Counted from the stretch's first letter, positions 1 through 7,867 are shown. The stretch is 64,000 nt of DNA from Arthrobacter sp. ISL-95 (GCF_018613695.1 NZ_JAGGPR010000009.1:1-64000), one strand, 5' to 3'. Notes: generated by a model not told the origin, from the letters alone. Program-made: numbers and translations.

Positions 1-138
1 GACAATCAGCACCAACAGGATCGCCAACTCAAGCTTCCGATATCGCGCAGAGCGCTTTTGTCGGGTTTTCGAAGGTAAGCCCTTTTGGGCCGCCTCACCC
101 TGCCTCGTGCTGGCTTGGATCGATTCCAACGGCCCCAT
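1..138 (-). CDS. N-terminus of an unidentified membrane protein, cut by the window edge
   Basis: An open frame begins with ATG at 138 and runs leftward out of the window. A GGGGGAG ribosome binding site lies about six bases before the ATG. The visible 46 residues have a polar, strongly basic segment (SKTRQKRSARYRK) followed by the start of a hydrophobic stretch (LELAILLVLIV). This is the pattern of a cytoplasmic tail followed by a first membrane helix. No family can be named from so short a piece. Its first 44 bases overlap the end of the acetyltransferase frame on the same strand, so one of the two ends may be wrong. The reading frame and the binding site are seen directly; a membrane location is inferred. 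Confidence 0.5.
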   Translation of the reverse strand, partial: MGPLESIQASTRQGEAAQKGLPSKTRQKRSARYRKLELAILLVLIV

Positions 139-652
139 CACACACTCCCCCGGTCGGCGCTTCTCTGGACCATGCTAAGGCGGAAGGACGTCCCCTGGGG
201 TCAGGACAGGGCCGCGCCGCCCTCAGCAGGACCCCTTCGCCGCCGTCGAACCTTACCGAGTGAAATGCGGGGCCCCGCGCCACCTCCTGGAACCCAAACC
301 CACGGTGCAGGGTCAGCGAGGCATGATTGCTGGCGTTGACCACAAACCAAGCGACCTCGGCCCGCTCCCAAATCCACTGCACCCGCGCGCCCGTCAGCTC
401 AGCTGCGATCCCCCGCCGTCGAAAATCCGGCCGCACGGTGACACCTCCCAAGTAATGCCCGGGAAGCGCGGGACCGTCGCCATAGTCCCAAAGGTGCGTT
501 TTGGCCCAACCCACGACGCTGGAGCCTCCCCTTCCAATTCCCTCACCAGCGCGTCGACCACTATTACGAGCACCGACTATGAGCCAGTCAGGCGCTAAGG
601 TGCGAGTCGTCGCCGAGCGCAGCTGGGAAGGGGGCCGCGGCGTGGCGGGCAT
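95..652 (-). pseudogene. GNAT-family N-acetyltransferase, probably frameshifted
   Basis: The C-terminal two thirds is a clear GNAT acetyltransferase core: a beta strand YLGGVTV, then the acetyl-CoA loop RPDFRRRGIA, then the later motif NASNHASLTLHRGFGFQEV. Such enzymes move an acetyl group from acetyl-CoA to an amine; the substrate cannot be told. The N-terminal part in this frame (up to about residue 45) does not look like a GNAT start. A neighbouring frame over roughly 520-575 reads VLVIVVDALVRELEGEAP, which fits the expected first strands much better. A frameshift in the G-rich run near 525-540 would join that frame to VGWAKTHLW. The C-terminal tail after about residue 145 is also uncharacteristic and overlaps the next gene. 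Either the gene is decaying or the sequence has an indel error. Confidence 0.55.
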
Positions 653-716
653 CGCGAAGCGGGCACGGCCCCCTTCCCAGCGGAGCGACGTATCTCCACC
701 TAGTTTCGGGAAAGGC

Positions 717-744
717 TTGCATTATGAGTTCAAACTCATAATAT
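717..744 (+). promoter_or_regulatory. Promoter with embedded palindromic operator for the GntP/CoA-transferase operon
   Basis: A -35-like TTGCAT (717-722) and a -10-like TAATAT (739-744) are 16 bases apart. The space between them is filled by an inverted repeat, ATTATGAGTT / AACTCATAAT (721-730 and 733-742), with perfect 10-bp arms and a 2-base centre. A repressor bound here would block polymerase. The site is AT-rich in a GC-rich setting. No regulator lies beside it, so the protein that binds is unknown; GntR, IclR or MarR families are all possible. Confidence 0.6.
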
Positions 745-824
745 GGGATGAGTGATGTGGCCTGCCTCACGGTGCGCATCAGATTCCAGCCTTCAGTGCG
801 GAAGGCCCAACGATCGGATTTTCC

Positions 825-2267
825 ATGTCAGACATTGCTGTTCTGATCAACACAGCTGTCGCGGTTCTGGCCGCTGTGCTGTTGATCGTCCGCTTCCGGG
901 TCAACCCGGTGATTTCCCTGATCCTCGCCTCTGTCTACCTCGGCCTGGCGGTGGGCCTCGGCGTAGAAGAGACCGTCAAGACCATTACTGGCGGGTTCGG
1001 CGAGATCATGGTGGACGTCGGTTTGCTCATCGCGTTCGGCGTCCTGATGGGCTCAATCCTCAATCAGAGCGGTGCCATCCGCCGGCTCGTGGAACACCTC
1101 CTCAAGACCTTCGGCCCCAAGCGCCTCCCCTATACCATGGGCTTGGCCATCGGCACGGTCCTGCAGTCGATCTTCCTGGACGTCCTGTTGGTCATCTCGG
1201 CGCCGCTTGCCCGTAAGTTGGCCCCCAAAATCGGCAAGCTCGGCACGGCGCGGATGGCTACGGCCATGGCCATCGCCCTTGAGTGCGGCATCGTCTTCAC
1301 GGTTCCTGGCGTCGCTTCACTCGCACTGGCGGGCCTCCTGAACGTGCCGCTCGGCAAGATGCTCCTGTTCGGCTTGCTCCTGGTGATCCCCACGATCATC
1401 ATCTCGATTGCCATCATGACGTTCCTGTTCCGCCGCGGATTCTGGAATGAAGCCAAGGACGAGGACCACACGTTCGTCACTGAGGAAGACAACGAAGGCG
1501 AGGAACCCGCTGATAGCGGCCAGGCGCCCGCGCCTTCCCCGGCCAACAAAGAGCCGGGAACTGCAGCATCCAGCGCCCAACCGGCCGGCGGAAGCGTCGC
1601 CGTCGTTGAACGTGAGCGCAAAGAAGCCCCGCTCGTCCTGCTCTTCGCACCGCTGCTGACTTCCCTGCTCCTCATTGGCGCCGGGGCAATCCTGGAGATC
1701 TCCGAGATCCAGCTCCCCTGGCTCCAGCTCCTCGGCGAGCCCGTGATTGCCCTGCTGATCGGCCTGATCGGCACGTGCCTGGTTACCCGCTCTGCAATCG
1801 GACAGAAGAAGGTCGAGGAAGCCATCGCTGTGGGCTTCAAGGAAAGCGGCCAGATCCTCATCCTGACCGGTGTGGGTGGAGCGCTTGCCGCAACCGTCGC
1901 AGCTGCCGGTTTGGGCGACATTCTGGGCGGCTTCTTCTCCGCGAGCACCGTAGCCCCGCTGCTGGTGGTCTGGGCCATCGCCGCTGTGCTGCACATCGCC
2001 GTCGGATCCGTAACGTTATCCGCCATCACGGCGGCCGGGTTGCTGGCACCCATCGCACCGGCCATCGGCCTCGATCCGGTATTGCTGGCCCTCGCCGCCG
2101 GCGCGGGATCGCTCTTCATGGTTCACGTCACCAGCAACACGTTCTGGCTCCTGCAGTCACTTTTGGGCCAGAGTGTGAGGGGTGCACTCAAATCGGTCAC
2201 GGTGGGAGTGTCCGTAGCCTCCGTGGTGGCGATTCTGCTGATCCTGCCCATGAGCCTGCTGTTCTGA
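825..2267 (+). CDS. GntP-family organic acid permease
   Basis: This 480-residue protein is an inner-membrane permease of the GntP (gluconate:H+ symporter) family. It has about a dozen hydrophobic segments along its length, and the family-like motif LQSIFLDVLLVISAPLARKL near residues 103-125. A long acidic, proline- and alanine-rich cytoplasmic loop (about residues 213-262) separates the two halves. This loop is longer than in classical gluconate permeases. Family members import gluconate, glycerate or other hydroxy acids by proton symport. Here the following genes activate an acid with CoA and cleave it, so the substrate is probably a hydroxylated carboxylic acid. The ATG at 825 has only a weak ribosome binding site (GGAAGG is about 20 bases away). 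It is the first gene of the operon. Confidence 0.85.
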   Translation: MSDIAVLINTAVAVLAAVLLIVRFRVNPVISLILASVYLGLAVGLGVEETVKTITGGFGEIMVDVGLLIAFGVLMGSILNQSGAIRRLVEHLLKTFGPKRLPYTMGLAIGTVLQSIFLDVLLVISAPLARKLAPKIGKLGTARMATAMAIALECGIVFTVPGVASLALAGLLNVPLGKMLLFGLLLVIPTIIISIAIMTFLFRRGFWNEAKDEDHTFVTEEDNEGEEPADSGQAPAPSPANKEPGTAASSAQPAGGSVAVVERERKEAPLVLLFAPLLTSLLLIGAGAILEISEIQLPWLQLLGEPVIALLIGLIGTCLVTRSAIGQKKVEEAIAVGFKESGQILILTGVGGALAATVAAAGLGDILGGFFSASTVAPLLVVWAIAAVLHIAVGSVTLSAITAAGLLAPIAPAIGLDPVLLALAAGAGSLFMVHVTSNTFWLLQSLLGQSVRGALKSVTVGVSVASVVAILLILPMSLLF

Positions 2268-2310
2268 CCGGCCCCGCCAACCGCCTACCCACCACGCACG
2301 AAAGAAGACC

Positions 2311-3561
2311 ATGACACACCAAACAATCGCCCCTCTGGACGGCGTCCGGGTCCTGGAACTCGGCAACTACATCGCCGCACCCACGGCAGGCAGACTGCTG
2401 GCAGACTTCGGAGCCGAGGTCATCAAGGTTGAACGGCCCGGAACCGGCGACGAATTGCGCAACTGGCGCCTGCACAAGGGCAACACGTCCATGCTGTACC
2501 GCACGTTGAACCGCAATAAGAAGTCCGTGGTCCTGGATCTGCGCACTGACGCGGGTAAGCAGGCAGTGCTGGAGCTCGTTGCCAAGTGCGACATCCTGCT
2601 GGAGAACTTCCGTCCCGGCACGTTGGAAAAGTGGGGTTTGGGCCCGGAAGTCCTCAACAAAGCGAACCCGGACCTGATCGTCACGCGGATTTCTGCCTTC
2701 GGGCAGACAGGCCCGTTGTCCGAGCGGCCCGGTTTCGCTGCCGTCGCCGAAGCGTACGGCGGCTTCCGCAACCTGGTGGGCGACCCGGACCGCGCGCCCG
2801 TTCGTGTTGGTGTCTCGATTGGCGATTCGATCGCCGGCCTGTACGCCGCCTTCGGCTCCATGATGAGCCTCTACCAGCGTGAAGCACGACGCCGGGAGTC
2901 GGCGGGCGCTGTTCCGCTCACCGAGCGGATCATTGACGTGGCACTGAACGAAGCCATGTTCTCCATGATGGAATCGCTGATCCCGGACTATCAGGCATAC
3001 GGCGTGGACAGGCAACGTGTGGGCGGCCGCATGGAGGGCATCGCCCCTTCCAATGCGTACGTGTGCAAGGACGGCGCGAGCATTGTGGTGGCAGGCAACG
3101 GTGACTCCATCTACCAGCGGTACATGCAGACCATTGGCCGCCCGGACCTCGCAGACGACCCTTCCCTGCAGTCAAATGCCGGGCGATGGGCGCAGCGCGA
3201 AGAATTGGATCAGGCGATCGGCGAATGGGCAGCGACGCTTTCAGGTGCTGAGGCCCTCACGGCTCTCGAGGCCGCCGGTGTTCCTGCCGGCCCCATTTAC
3301 ACCGCGGCGGACATCAGCACTGACAGTCAGTACGCCGCCCGCAACATGATCCAGAAGTTCGACGTTTCCACGGGCGAGGAAATCCTCCCAGGCGTCGGGT
3401 TCCCGGGCATTGTTCCGGTCATCGGGGACCAGTCACTACCCATCAGGAACCTCGGCCCGGACCTGGGTGAAAACACGCAAGAAATCCTTGGCGGACTCCT
3501 GAACATGGACGCCGCACAGATCAATGCGGCTTCCGGCCGCGAGGAGGCCCTCCGAGCATGA
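2311..3561 (+). CDS. Family III CoA transferase (CaiB/BaiF type)
   Basis: The 416-residue protein is a full-length family III CoA transferase. These enzymes move CoA between an acyl-CoA donor and a free carboxylic acid through an aspartyl-CoA intermediate. Family marks are GVRVLELGNYIAAPTAGRLLADFGAEVIKVE at the N-terminus (split here by eye), LENFRPGTLEKWGL, and the region VGVSIGDSIAGLYAAFG near residues 167-183, which carries the likely catalytic aspartate. A GAAAGAAG ribosome binding site precedes the ATG. Its stop overlaps the start of the lyase gene by four bases (ATGA), so the two are translationally coupled. It most likely activates the acid imported by the upstream permease. The exact acid is unknown; itaconate-, citramalate- or malate-like acids are handled by relatives. 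Confidence 0.88.
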   Translation: MTHQTIAPLDGVRVLELGNYIAAPTAGRLLADFGAEVIKVERPGTGDELRNWRLHKGNTSMLYRTLNRNKKSVVLDLRTDAGKQAVLELVAKCDILLENFRPGTLEKWGLGPEVLNKANPDLIVTRISAFGQTGPLSERPGFAAVAEAYGGFRNLVGDPDRAPVRVGVSIGDSIAGLYAAFGSMMSLYQREARRRESAGAVPLTERIIDVALNEAMFSMMESLIPDYQAYGVDRQRVGGRMEGIAPSNAYVCKDGASIVVAGNGDSIYQRYMQTIGRPDLADDPSLQSNAGRWAQREELDQAIGEWAATLSGAEALTALEAAGVPAGPIYTAADISTDSQYAARNMIQKFDVSTGEEILPGVGFPGIVPVIGDQSLPIRNLGPDLGENTQEILGGLLNMDAAQINAASGREEALRA

Positions 3562-4550
3562 ACCGTTTTGAAAGCCCCCTGGCCACTACGCTCGGCAACG
3601 TCATCCTCAGGGACGTCACGCTGCGCGACGGCCTTCAGCTCACCGGCAAGCTTTTGCCAACGGAGCAGAAGATCGAGACCGTGCGCGAGCTGCTGCGCCT
3701 GGGAGTGCCAGCAATTGAACTGGGCTCCATGGCCCGCGCGGACCTGGTCCCCACCATGGCCAACACATTGGAAGTGGTCCAGGCCCTCACCCCGGAGGAA
3801 CTGGAGAAGTGCTGGATCTGGGTGGCAACACCGGGTCACGTGGCCAAAGCGTCTGCCGCTGGTGCGCGGAATTTCCAGTACTGCTTGTCAGCCTCGGATT
3901 CGCATAACAAAGCGAATATCGGGCGCACCACTGATGAGAGCCTGGCCGCGTTGCCCGAGGCCATTGAGTACGCGCGCGCAGTGAATGGTCACATCCAGCT
4001 GTGCATAGCCACGTCCTTCACCTGTCCTTTCGAAGGCTATGTTCCCGAGGAGCGCGTCCTCTCCATCGCCAACGATCCCCGCGCTGAGGGCGCCACGGAT
4101 ATCGTCATTTGCGACACCTTGGGGCAAGCCGCTCCCGCGCAGGTATCCCGACTGATAACCCGCGTGAAGGACGAGTCCCCTGCGCGTCGGGTTGTGTACC
4201 ACGGCCACGACACCTGGGGTTTGGGGGTTGCCAATACGCTGGCCGCCATCCAGGCGGGCGCTGCCATGGTGGACGGCGCCCTCGGCGGGCTGGGTGGCTG
4301 CCCGTTCGCGCCCGGCGCCAGCGGCAATACCTCCAGTGAAGACATCCTCTTTGCAACCCGTCCTGAGTGGCTCACTCCGGGTATCTTCGCGGATCTTGTG
4401 GCGCTTTCTGAGAAACTGTTGGCTGAACTGGGTGAGCCGAACCGTTCCAAAGCAGCCCAGGGCGCCCGGTCCAAGGCGGCGGCCTTTAACTGGGTCATTC
4501 CGTCCAGCCAGTCCTCCGCTGCTCAGGTTGCCTCCGATGGAGGCAACTAA
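3558..4550 (+). CDS. HMG-CoA-lyase-like enzyme (pyruvate carboxyltransferase domain)
   Basis: This 330-residue TIM-barrel protein belongs to the HMGL-like family, whose best-known member cleaves 3-hydroxy-3-methylglutaryl-CoA to acetoacetate and acetyl-CoA. Key family features are present: the catalytic arginine in LRDVTLRDGLQ (about residue 19), the metal-binding HGHD (about residue 214), and the cysteine loop GLGGCPFAPGASGN (about residues 243-256). It overlaps the CoA transferase by ATGA. Paired with a CoA transferase and no leucine-degradation genes, it more likely cleaves a different 3-hydroxyacyl-CoA. The remains of a hydroxyacid dehydrogenase and a glycerate kinase downstream suggest that one product was a 2-oxo acid later converted to glycerate. 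That route is inference. Confidence 0.85.
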   Translation: MNRFESPLATTLGNVILRDVTLRDGLQLTGKLLPTEQKIETVRELLRLGVPAIELGSMARADLVPTMANTLEVVQALTPEELEKCWIWVATPGHVAKASAAGARNFQYCLSASDSHNKANIGRTTDESLAALPEAIEYARAVNGHIQLCIATSFTCPFEGYVPEERVLSIANDPRAEGATDIVICDTLGQAAPAQVSRLITRVKDESPARRVVYHGHDTWGLGVANTLAAIQAGAAMVDGALGGLGGCPFAPGASGNTSSEDILFATRPEWLTPGIFADLVALSEKLLAELGEPNRSKAAQGARSKAAAFNWVIPSSQSSAAQVASDGGN

Positions 4551-4552
4551 GC

Positions 4553-5263
4553 GTGGGTCATGATTTCCTGCTCACCACGGCCATTCCGGAACCTGGACTA
4601 CAACTACTGTCCGACGCCGGTCAGGTCACCGTCCTGCCCGAGCCGCCTGACTACGCGACACTCTCTGCGCTCTGCGCCTCTGGCGACTACGACGTCGTGC
4701 TGACCCAACTTCGCGACGTCATCGATGGGCCGCTGCTGGCGAATGCCCGCGTCAAGGGTGTGTCCAACTACGCGGTGGGCTACAACAACATCGACGTGGA
4801 CGCCGCCACCCGGTGACCGCCCTGTCAGCGATGAAGAACTGGGAGAATTCGCCGGCAAGGTCCGGCAGGTACCGTGGGAACTCGTGCAGCGCAGCGATTT
4901 CCTATCCCTGCACGTTCCGCTCAGTGAATAGACCCGGCATCTTGTGGATGCTTCCGTCTTGCAGCGCATGAAGCCCGATGCCATCCTCATCAACACCGCC
5001 GTGGCCCTGTGGTGGACGAGTCCGCTCTCGTTGAAGCCTTGCGCAACGACGTGATCGCGGGCGCCGGCCTTGATGTGTTCGAGGACGAGCCACAACTCGC
5101 TCCCGGCCTCGCCGAGCTACCCAACACGGTCCTCCTCCCCCACGTCGGGCGCGCCACCGTCCCTGTGCGTGCCGAAATGGCCAGGCTCAGCGCCCTCAAC
5201 GCGATCGCCATGGCCGAAGGACGACTGCCGGTCCACCCCGTCAACCCCCTGGTGCGAGCATGA
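4553..5263 (+). pseudogene. D-isomer-specific 2-hydroxyacid dehydrogenase, decayed (internal deletion, stop, frameshift)
   Basis: The gene starts at GTG 4553 and the first 87 codons match the family N-terminus up to YAVGYNNIDVDAATR. A frame change and deletion follow at about 4812-4816. The next recognisable part is GDRPVSDEELGEFAGK...SDFLSLHVPL, so roughly 100 residues are missing, including the glycine-rich NAD-binding loop. There is then an in-frame TAG at 4929-4931, just before TRHLVDASVLQRMKPDAIL. A one-base loss follows near 4999-5000: the family motif INTARGPVVDE can be read only by adding one C. The last fragment (to 5263) is a normal C-terminus, including GLDVFEDEP and LLPHVG. Intact relatives are about 320 residues and reduce glyoxylate or hydroxypyruvate. 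The product cannot be functional. Confidence 0.88.
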
Positions 5264-5690
5264 ACATCCTGGTGGCCCCCGACAGTTTCAAGGGAACGTA
5301 CACGGCGGCTGAGGTTGCGGCGGCCATCGCCGCAGGAATTCACGACGGCGGCGGCTCGGCTAGGCAGCTTCCCGTCGCCGATGGCGGTGAGGGGACTTTC
5401 GACGCACTCTGCCGCAGTTTGCGCGCATCCCCGGTGAGCGTCGACGTCGTCAATTCCTGGGGTGAGCCGAAGCGGGCCATCTTGGGGCTGGCCGCGGACG
5501 GAGGCGCCGGCGCTGTGCGGGCCATCACCGAAAACGGTGGTCTTGGCAATGCCCGGATAACGGTGCTGTCCGTGTCGGCTCTGTTCATGAGGATCTGGGC
5601 AGCTACGCGGAGAATTTTGCAGACGTTATTGTTGCAACCGACTTCGAAGCACTGCGTGCTGCCGGTGAGGCCATCGCGTCTGCCCTCTAG
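5260..5690 (+). pseudogene. Glycerate kinase, decayed (large internal deletion)
   Basis: The start overlaps the stop of the preceding pseudogene by ATGA, the remnant of a coupled operon. The N-terminal part is typical of glycerate kinases: NILVAPDSFKGTYTAAEVAAAI and LPVADGGEGTFDAL. The match fails after about residue 80-95, whereas intact enzymes have about 370-380 residues. A different frame near 5570-5690 reads SVHEDLGSYAENFADVIV and runs to TAG at 5688-5690. This may be the original C-terminus of this gene or of a lost neighbour, and I am not sure which. The enzyme would have phosphorylated glycerate, feeding carbon to glycolysis. Its end overlaps the convergent SRPBCC gene. Confidence 0.8.
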
Positions 5691-6136
5691 CTTTTCCGGC
5701 CTGCCCCGCCCGCAGCCATGAGTTCCAGCCGCCTCAGGGTTTCGCGGTTCCTTACGGAAATCATGGGATCGCGCAGGGCCTTGGGCACCACTTTTCCCGG
5801 GCCACGCACGGCATCCTCGGAGATGGAGACCCTGCATTGGGAGCCGCCGAGGTCCTCCAGCGTGATCAGCACCTTGGCCTCGCCCAACGGCCAACCCCTT
5901 GCGAGAAGCTCCAGTTTTTGGCCGGGTTCCATGCTTGTCACGCGGGTGCTGTCATCAATCAGGAAAGGCCAGGAGCCCACGGAATGGTGCAACTGAGCCC
6001 CAACTTGCGGCCATTGCTGGTCCACGTCGCGGATTCTTGAGGCACCCACTACCCAGCCGGAATAGAGCCAACCATCTTCGATGACTTTCCAGACGTCAGG
6101 GGCAGGGGACTTGAACAGCTGCGTCACGGTGGACAT
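5687..6136 (-). CDS. SRPBCC-family protein
   Basis: The 149-residue protein has the length and pattern of an SRPBCC (START/Bet v1-like) single-domain protein. Seen are an N-terminal strand ending in the helix SPAPDVWKVIEDGWLYSGWVVGA, central strands with GSWPFLIDDSTRV, and a C-terminal long helix RNRETLRRLELMAA. These proteins form a helix-grip cavity that binds hydrophobic ligands. This one carries no motif that points to a ligand. The ATG at 6136 is preceded by AGAGAGGA at good spacing. A strong inverted repeat lies just upstream (6166-6202) and probably controls it. It converges on and slightly overlaps the glycerate kinase remnant. Confidence 0.78.
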   Translation of the reverse strand: MSTVTQLFKSPAPDVWKVIEDGWLYSGWVVGASRIRDVDQQWPQVGAQLHHSVGSWPFLIDDSTRVTSMEPGQKLELLARGWPLGEAKVLITLEDLGGSQCRVSISEDAVRGPGKVVPKALRDPMISVRNRETLRRLELMAAGGAGRKS

Positions 6137-6165
6137 GGTGTTCCTCTCTGCATGCCATCAGGTAT

Positions 6166-6202
6166 GAGCTAACACTAAGCTAAGCATGCTTAGTGTTAGC
6201 TC
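6166..6202. promoter_or_regulatory. Perfect 15-bp inverted repeat, likely operator
   Basis: GAGCTAACACTAAGC (6166-6180) and its exact reverse complement (6188-6202) flank a 7-base spacer. A second palindrome, CTAAGCATGCTTAG, is nested in the centre. The site is 30 bases upstream of the SRPBCC start and between two minus-strand genes. It has no T-tract, so an operator is more likely than a terminator. The binding protein is unknown. Confidence 0.55.
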
Positions 6203-6214
6203 GCCACCATCGCA

Positions 6215-6508
6215 TCAGGGACTAGGGTTGCTGGCCTTGCCGTCCAGCCAGAGCATGTCTGACTCGTCCCGGTGAGTTCCGTCCGAACCCACATGCTTGC
6301 TGTCGATTTGAGGGCCCTTCTTGATGACGTGTACCAGGGCCATTCCGTGGCCACGGCCAAGATCGTAGTCAGCTTTGAGCCATTCAAGAATGGTCCCGGC
6401 TTTCACAGCAGGGCCATTGAATCCCTTGGTTTCCGCAATTTCAACCAGTTGCCGCGGGGTGAGCCCGGTTTTGTCTTCAATAGCATCAAGGTAAGCCTGG
6501 AACGACAT
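6215..6508 (-). CDS. DUF4287-domain protein
   Basis: This 97-residue protein matches the pattern of DUF4287 proteins: an N-terminal SFQAYLDAIEDKTGLTPRQLVEIAE, then ILEWLKADYDLGRGHGMALVHVI. The domain is small and helical and its function is not known. The C-terminal 30 residues are polar and probably flexible. The ATG at 6508 follows an AAAGG ribosome binding site. It lies between a diacylglycerol-kinase-like gene and the SRPBCC gene on the same strand, but gaps with hairpins on both sides suggest separate transcription. Confidence 0.75.
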   Translation of the reverse strand: MSFQAYLDAIEDKTGLTPRQLVEIAETKGFNGPAVKAGTILEWLKADYDLGRGHGMALVHVIKKGPQIDSKHVGSDGTHRDESDMLWLDGKASNPSP

Positions 6509-6564
6509 CCGTGTCGCCTTTCGTCGTTACTTCAACGGGCGGAATTGTTAGTACGTGCGGACAT

Positions 6565-6608
6565 CCTATCGGCATGAAGGCATCAGCTCATTGAGCTCAG
6601 ACGATAGG
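6565..6608 (-). terminator. Weak hairpin downstream of the diacylglycerol-kinase-like gene
   Basis: CCTATCG (6565-6571) pairs with CGATAGG (6602-6608), and a shorter hairpin AGCTCA/TGAGCT lies inside (6585-6597). It follows the stop of the minus-strand kinase gene. There is no clear T-run, so termination is only a possibility. Confidence 0.3.
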
Positions 6609-6647
6609 TGGTCACAGCCGCCTGCGGCCCCTGCAGGCTAGACATGG

Positions 6648-7547
6648 CTATCCGAGGGTGGCCAGGGCCTGGGGGGCGCACTCCACTCTGACCTTGACGT
6701 CTGCCTCAACGGACTTCACTTCGCCGTCCATTTGGTACGGCAGCGGCTTGAGGGTTGTGAATTCGTAGCTGCTCACGCTCGGCTGATCGCCCAGACCTTG
6801 CGTGGTGGCCTTCAGAGCAGTCAGGAGAGTGCGCCATTTGGGCATGTGCGGGAAAACAATCACCTCGAATTTGCCATCCGACGGGTGATCCTCTGCTTCG
6901 CTCAACGTGGCGTACTTGGCCATTTCGTTGATATTGGCGAAGACGAGGCTGTCGAACTTTCGGCGCTTCCCATCTGGCAGGCGAACACCAAAGGGCTCGA
7001 ACTTGGAGAAGGTCTGAATAACGGTGATCATTTCCTTGAGGGCGCCCTTGCTGCCCTTTTCGAGTTCGGTTGCCACCACCGGAGTGAGGCCGAATCCGAT
7101 GTACGAATGCGCGTACTCCAGGGGCTCATTCTCCTTTTGCCCTGTGTGAATGCGAAGGAGGTCGATGTTATGGACCCGCCCCTCCGCAATGGCCTCTTCC
7201 AACGGTTTTGTCCCGATGATCCGGCTATGGTCATTGGCATTGCCGGCGGCCCTGACTGCGCAGACGGCATTCGGATTCCCGGCCTGCATTACACCGTTGA
7301 CCACCTCGTTGTAGCCGCCATCGCCACTCACCGAGACCACCAGGACGTCGCCACCCTGAGAGGCCGCTTCCCGCGCGAGGTCCACGGCATGCCCAGCGTG
7401 CTCAGTGGGCTGGAGCGTGATTTCGGGATGATACGTGAGCAGCTCCCTCAGCTTGTCATGCAGCTGCTGCGCCAACTCCGGCGCGTCCCCGGTGCTGTTG
7501 GGATTGAAGATGATGACAATCGACTCAAAGGTCCGTGCAGAATCCAT
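6648..7547 (-). CDS. Diacylglycerol/lipid kinase family protein
   Basis: The 299-residue protein has the catalytic domain of diacylglycerol kinases. Its phosphate-binding start is IVIIFNPNSTG (about residues 11-20), and the nucleotide loop VSVSGDGGYNEVVNG is near residue 70 (the family consensus is GGDGT; here SGDGG). AVRAAGNANDHSR follows and corresponds to the conserved G-x-N-x-F region with changed residues. Such enzymes phosphorylate diacylglycerol, sphingoid bases or similar lipids at the membrane. The departures from the consensus leave the substrate open. A strong AGGAGGAGC ribosome binding site precedes the ATG at 7547. The gene appears to be transcribed alone. Confidence 0.75.
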   Translation of the reverse strand: MDSARTFESIVIIFNPNSTGDAPELAQQLHDKLRELLTYHPEITLQPTEHAGHAVDLAREAASQGGDVLVVSVSGDGGYNEVVNGVMQAGNPNAVCAVRAAGNANDHSRIIGTKPLEEAIAEGRVHNIDLLRIHTGQKENEPLEYAHSYIGFGLTPVVATELEKGSKGALKEMITVIQTFSKFEPFGVRLPDGKRRKFDSLVFANINEMAKYATLSEAEDHPSDGKFEVIVFPHMPKWRTLLTALKATTQGLGDQPSVSSYEFTTLKPLPYQMDGEVKSVEADVKVRVECAPQALATLG

Positions 7548-7867
7548 ACGTGCTCCTCCTAGGTGCGCCCGCTTAACTACTACCCACTGCGCTTAGGCGT
7601 CAATCAGGTGCCGGGTGGAGAAAGCGATGAAGGGGCGGCCAGCTCTCATTTGCTCGTCCAGCTCCTTGAGTTTGTCACGATAGCCCGTCACGGAGAAGTC
7701 GAGGGTCCACCACACGCATTTACGAAGGATCCACACCACCGCGCTGTGTAGACCAAGTAGATGGTGTGGCCGGACCAAACCCCCCTGGGCCGGTCACACT
7801 ATTTACACGATTGGCATGAACCCTGCCGTGATGCCTCAAGGCGCGCAGTGAAGCCTGAAAGGGATTT
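7548..7867. other. Gap of 320 bases; possible short remnant on the minus strand
   Basis: Between the lipid kinase and the acyltransferase there is no convincing gene. A minus-strand frame (7593-7778) contains LDFSVTGYRDKLKELDEQMR and ends RHLIDA. This has protein-like composition but lacks a plausible start with a ribosome binding site, so it may be the tail of a lost gene. Confidence 0.4.

Noticed and set aside
3558..4550. Leucine degradation via HMG-CoA lyase
   Set aside because: No methylcrotonyl-CoA carboxylase, isovaleryl-CoA dehydrogenase or enoyl-CoA hydratase genes accompany it; a CoA transferase and GntP permease point to another acid.
7593..7778. 61-codon minus-strand frame before the lipid kinase
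   Set aside because: The end looks protein-like but there is no start with a ribosome binding site; mentioned only as a possible remnant.
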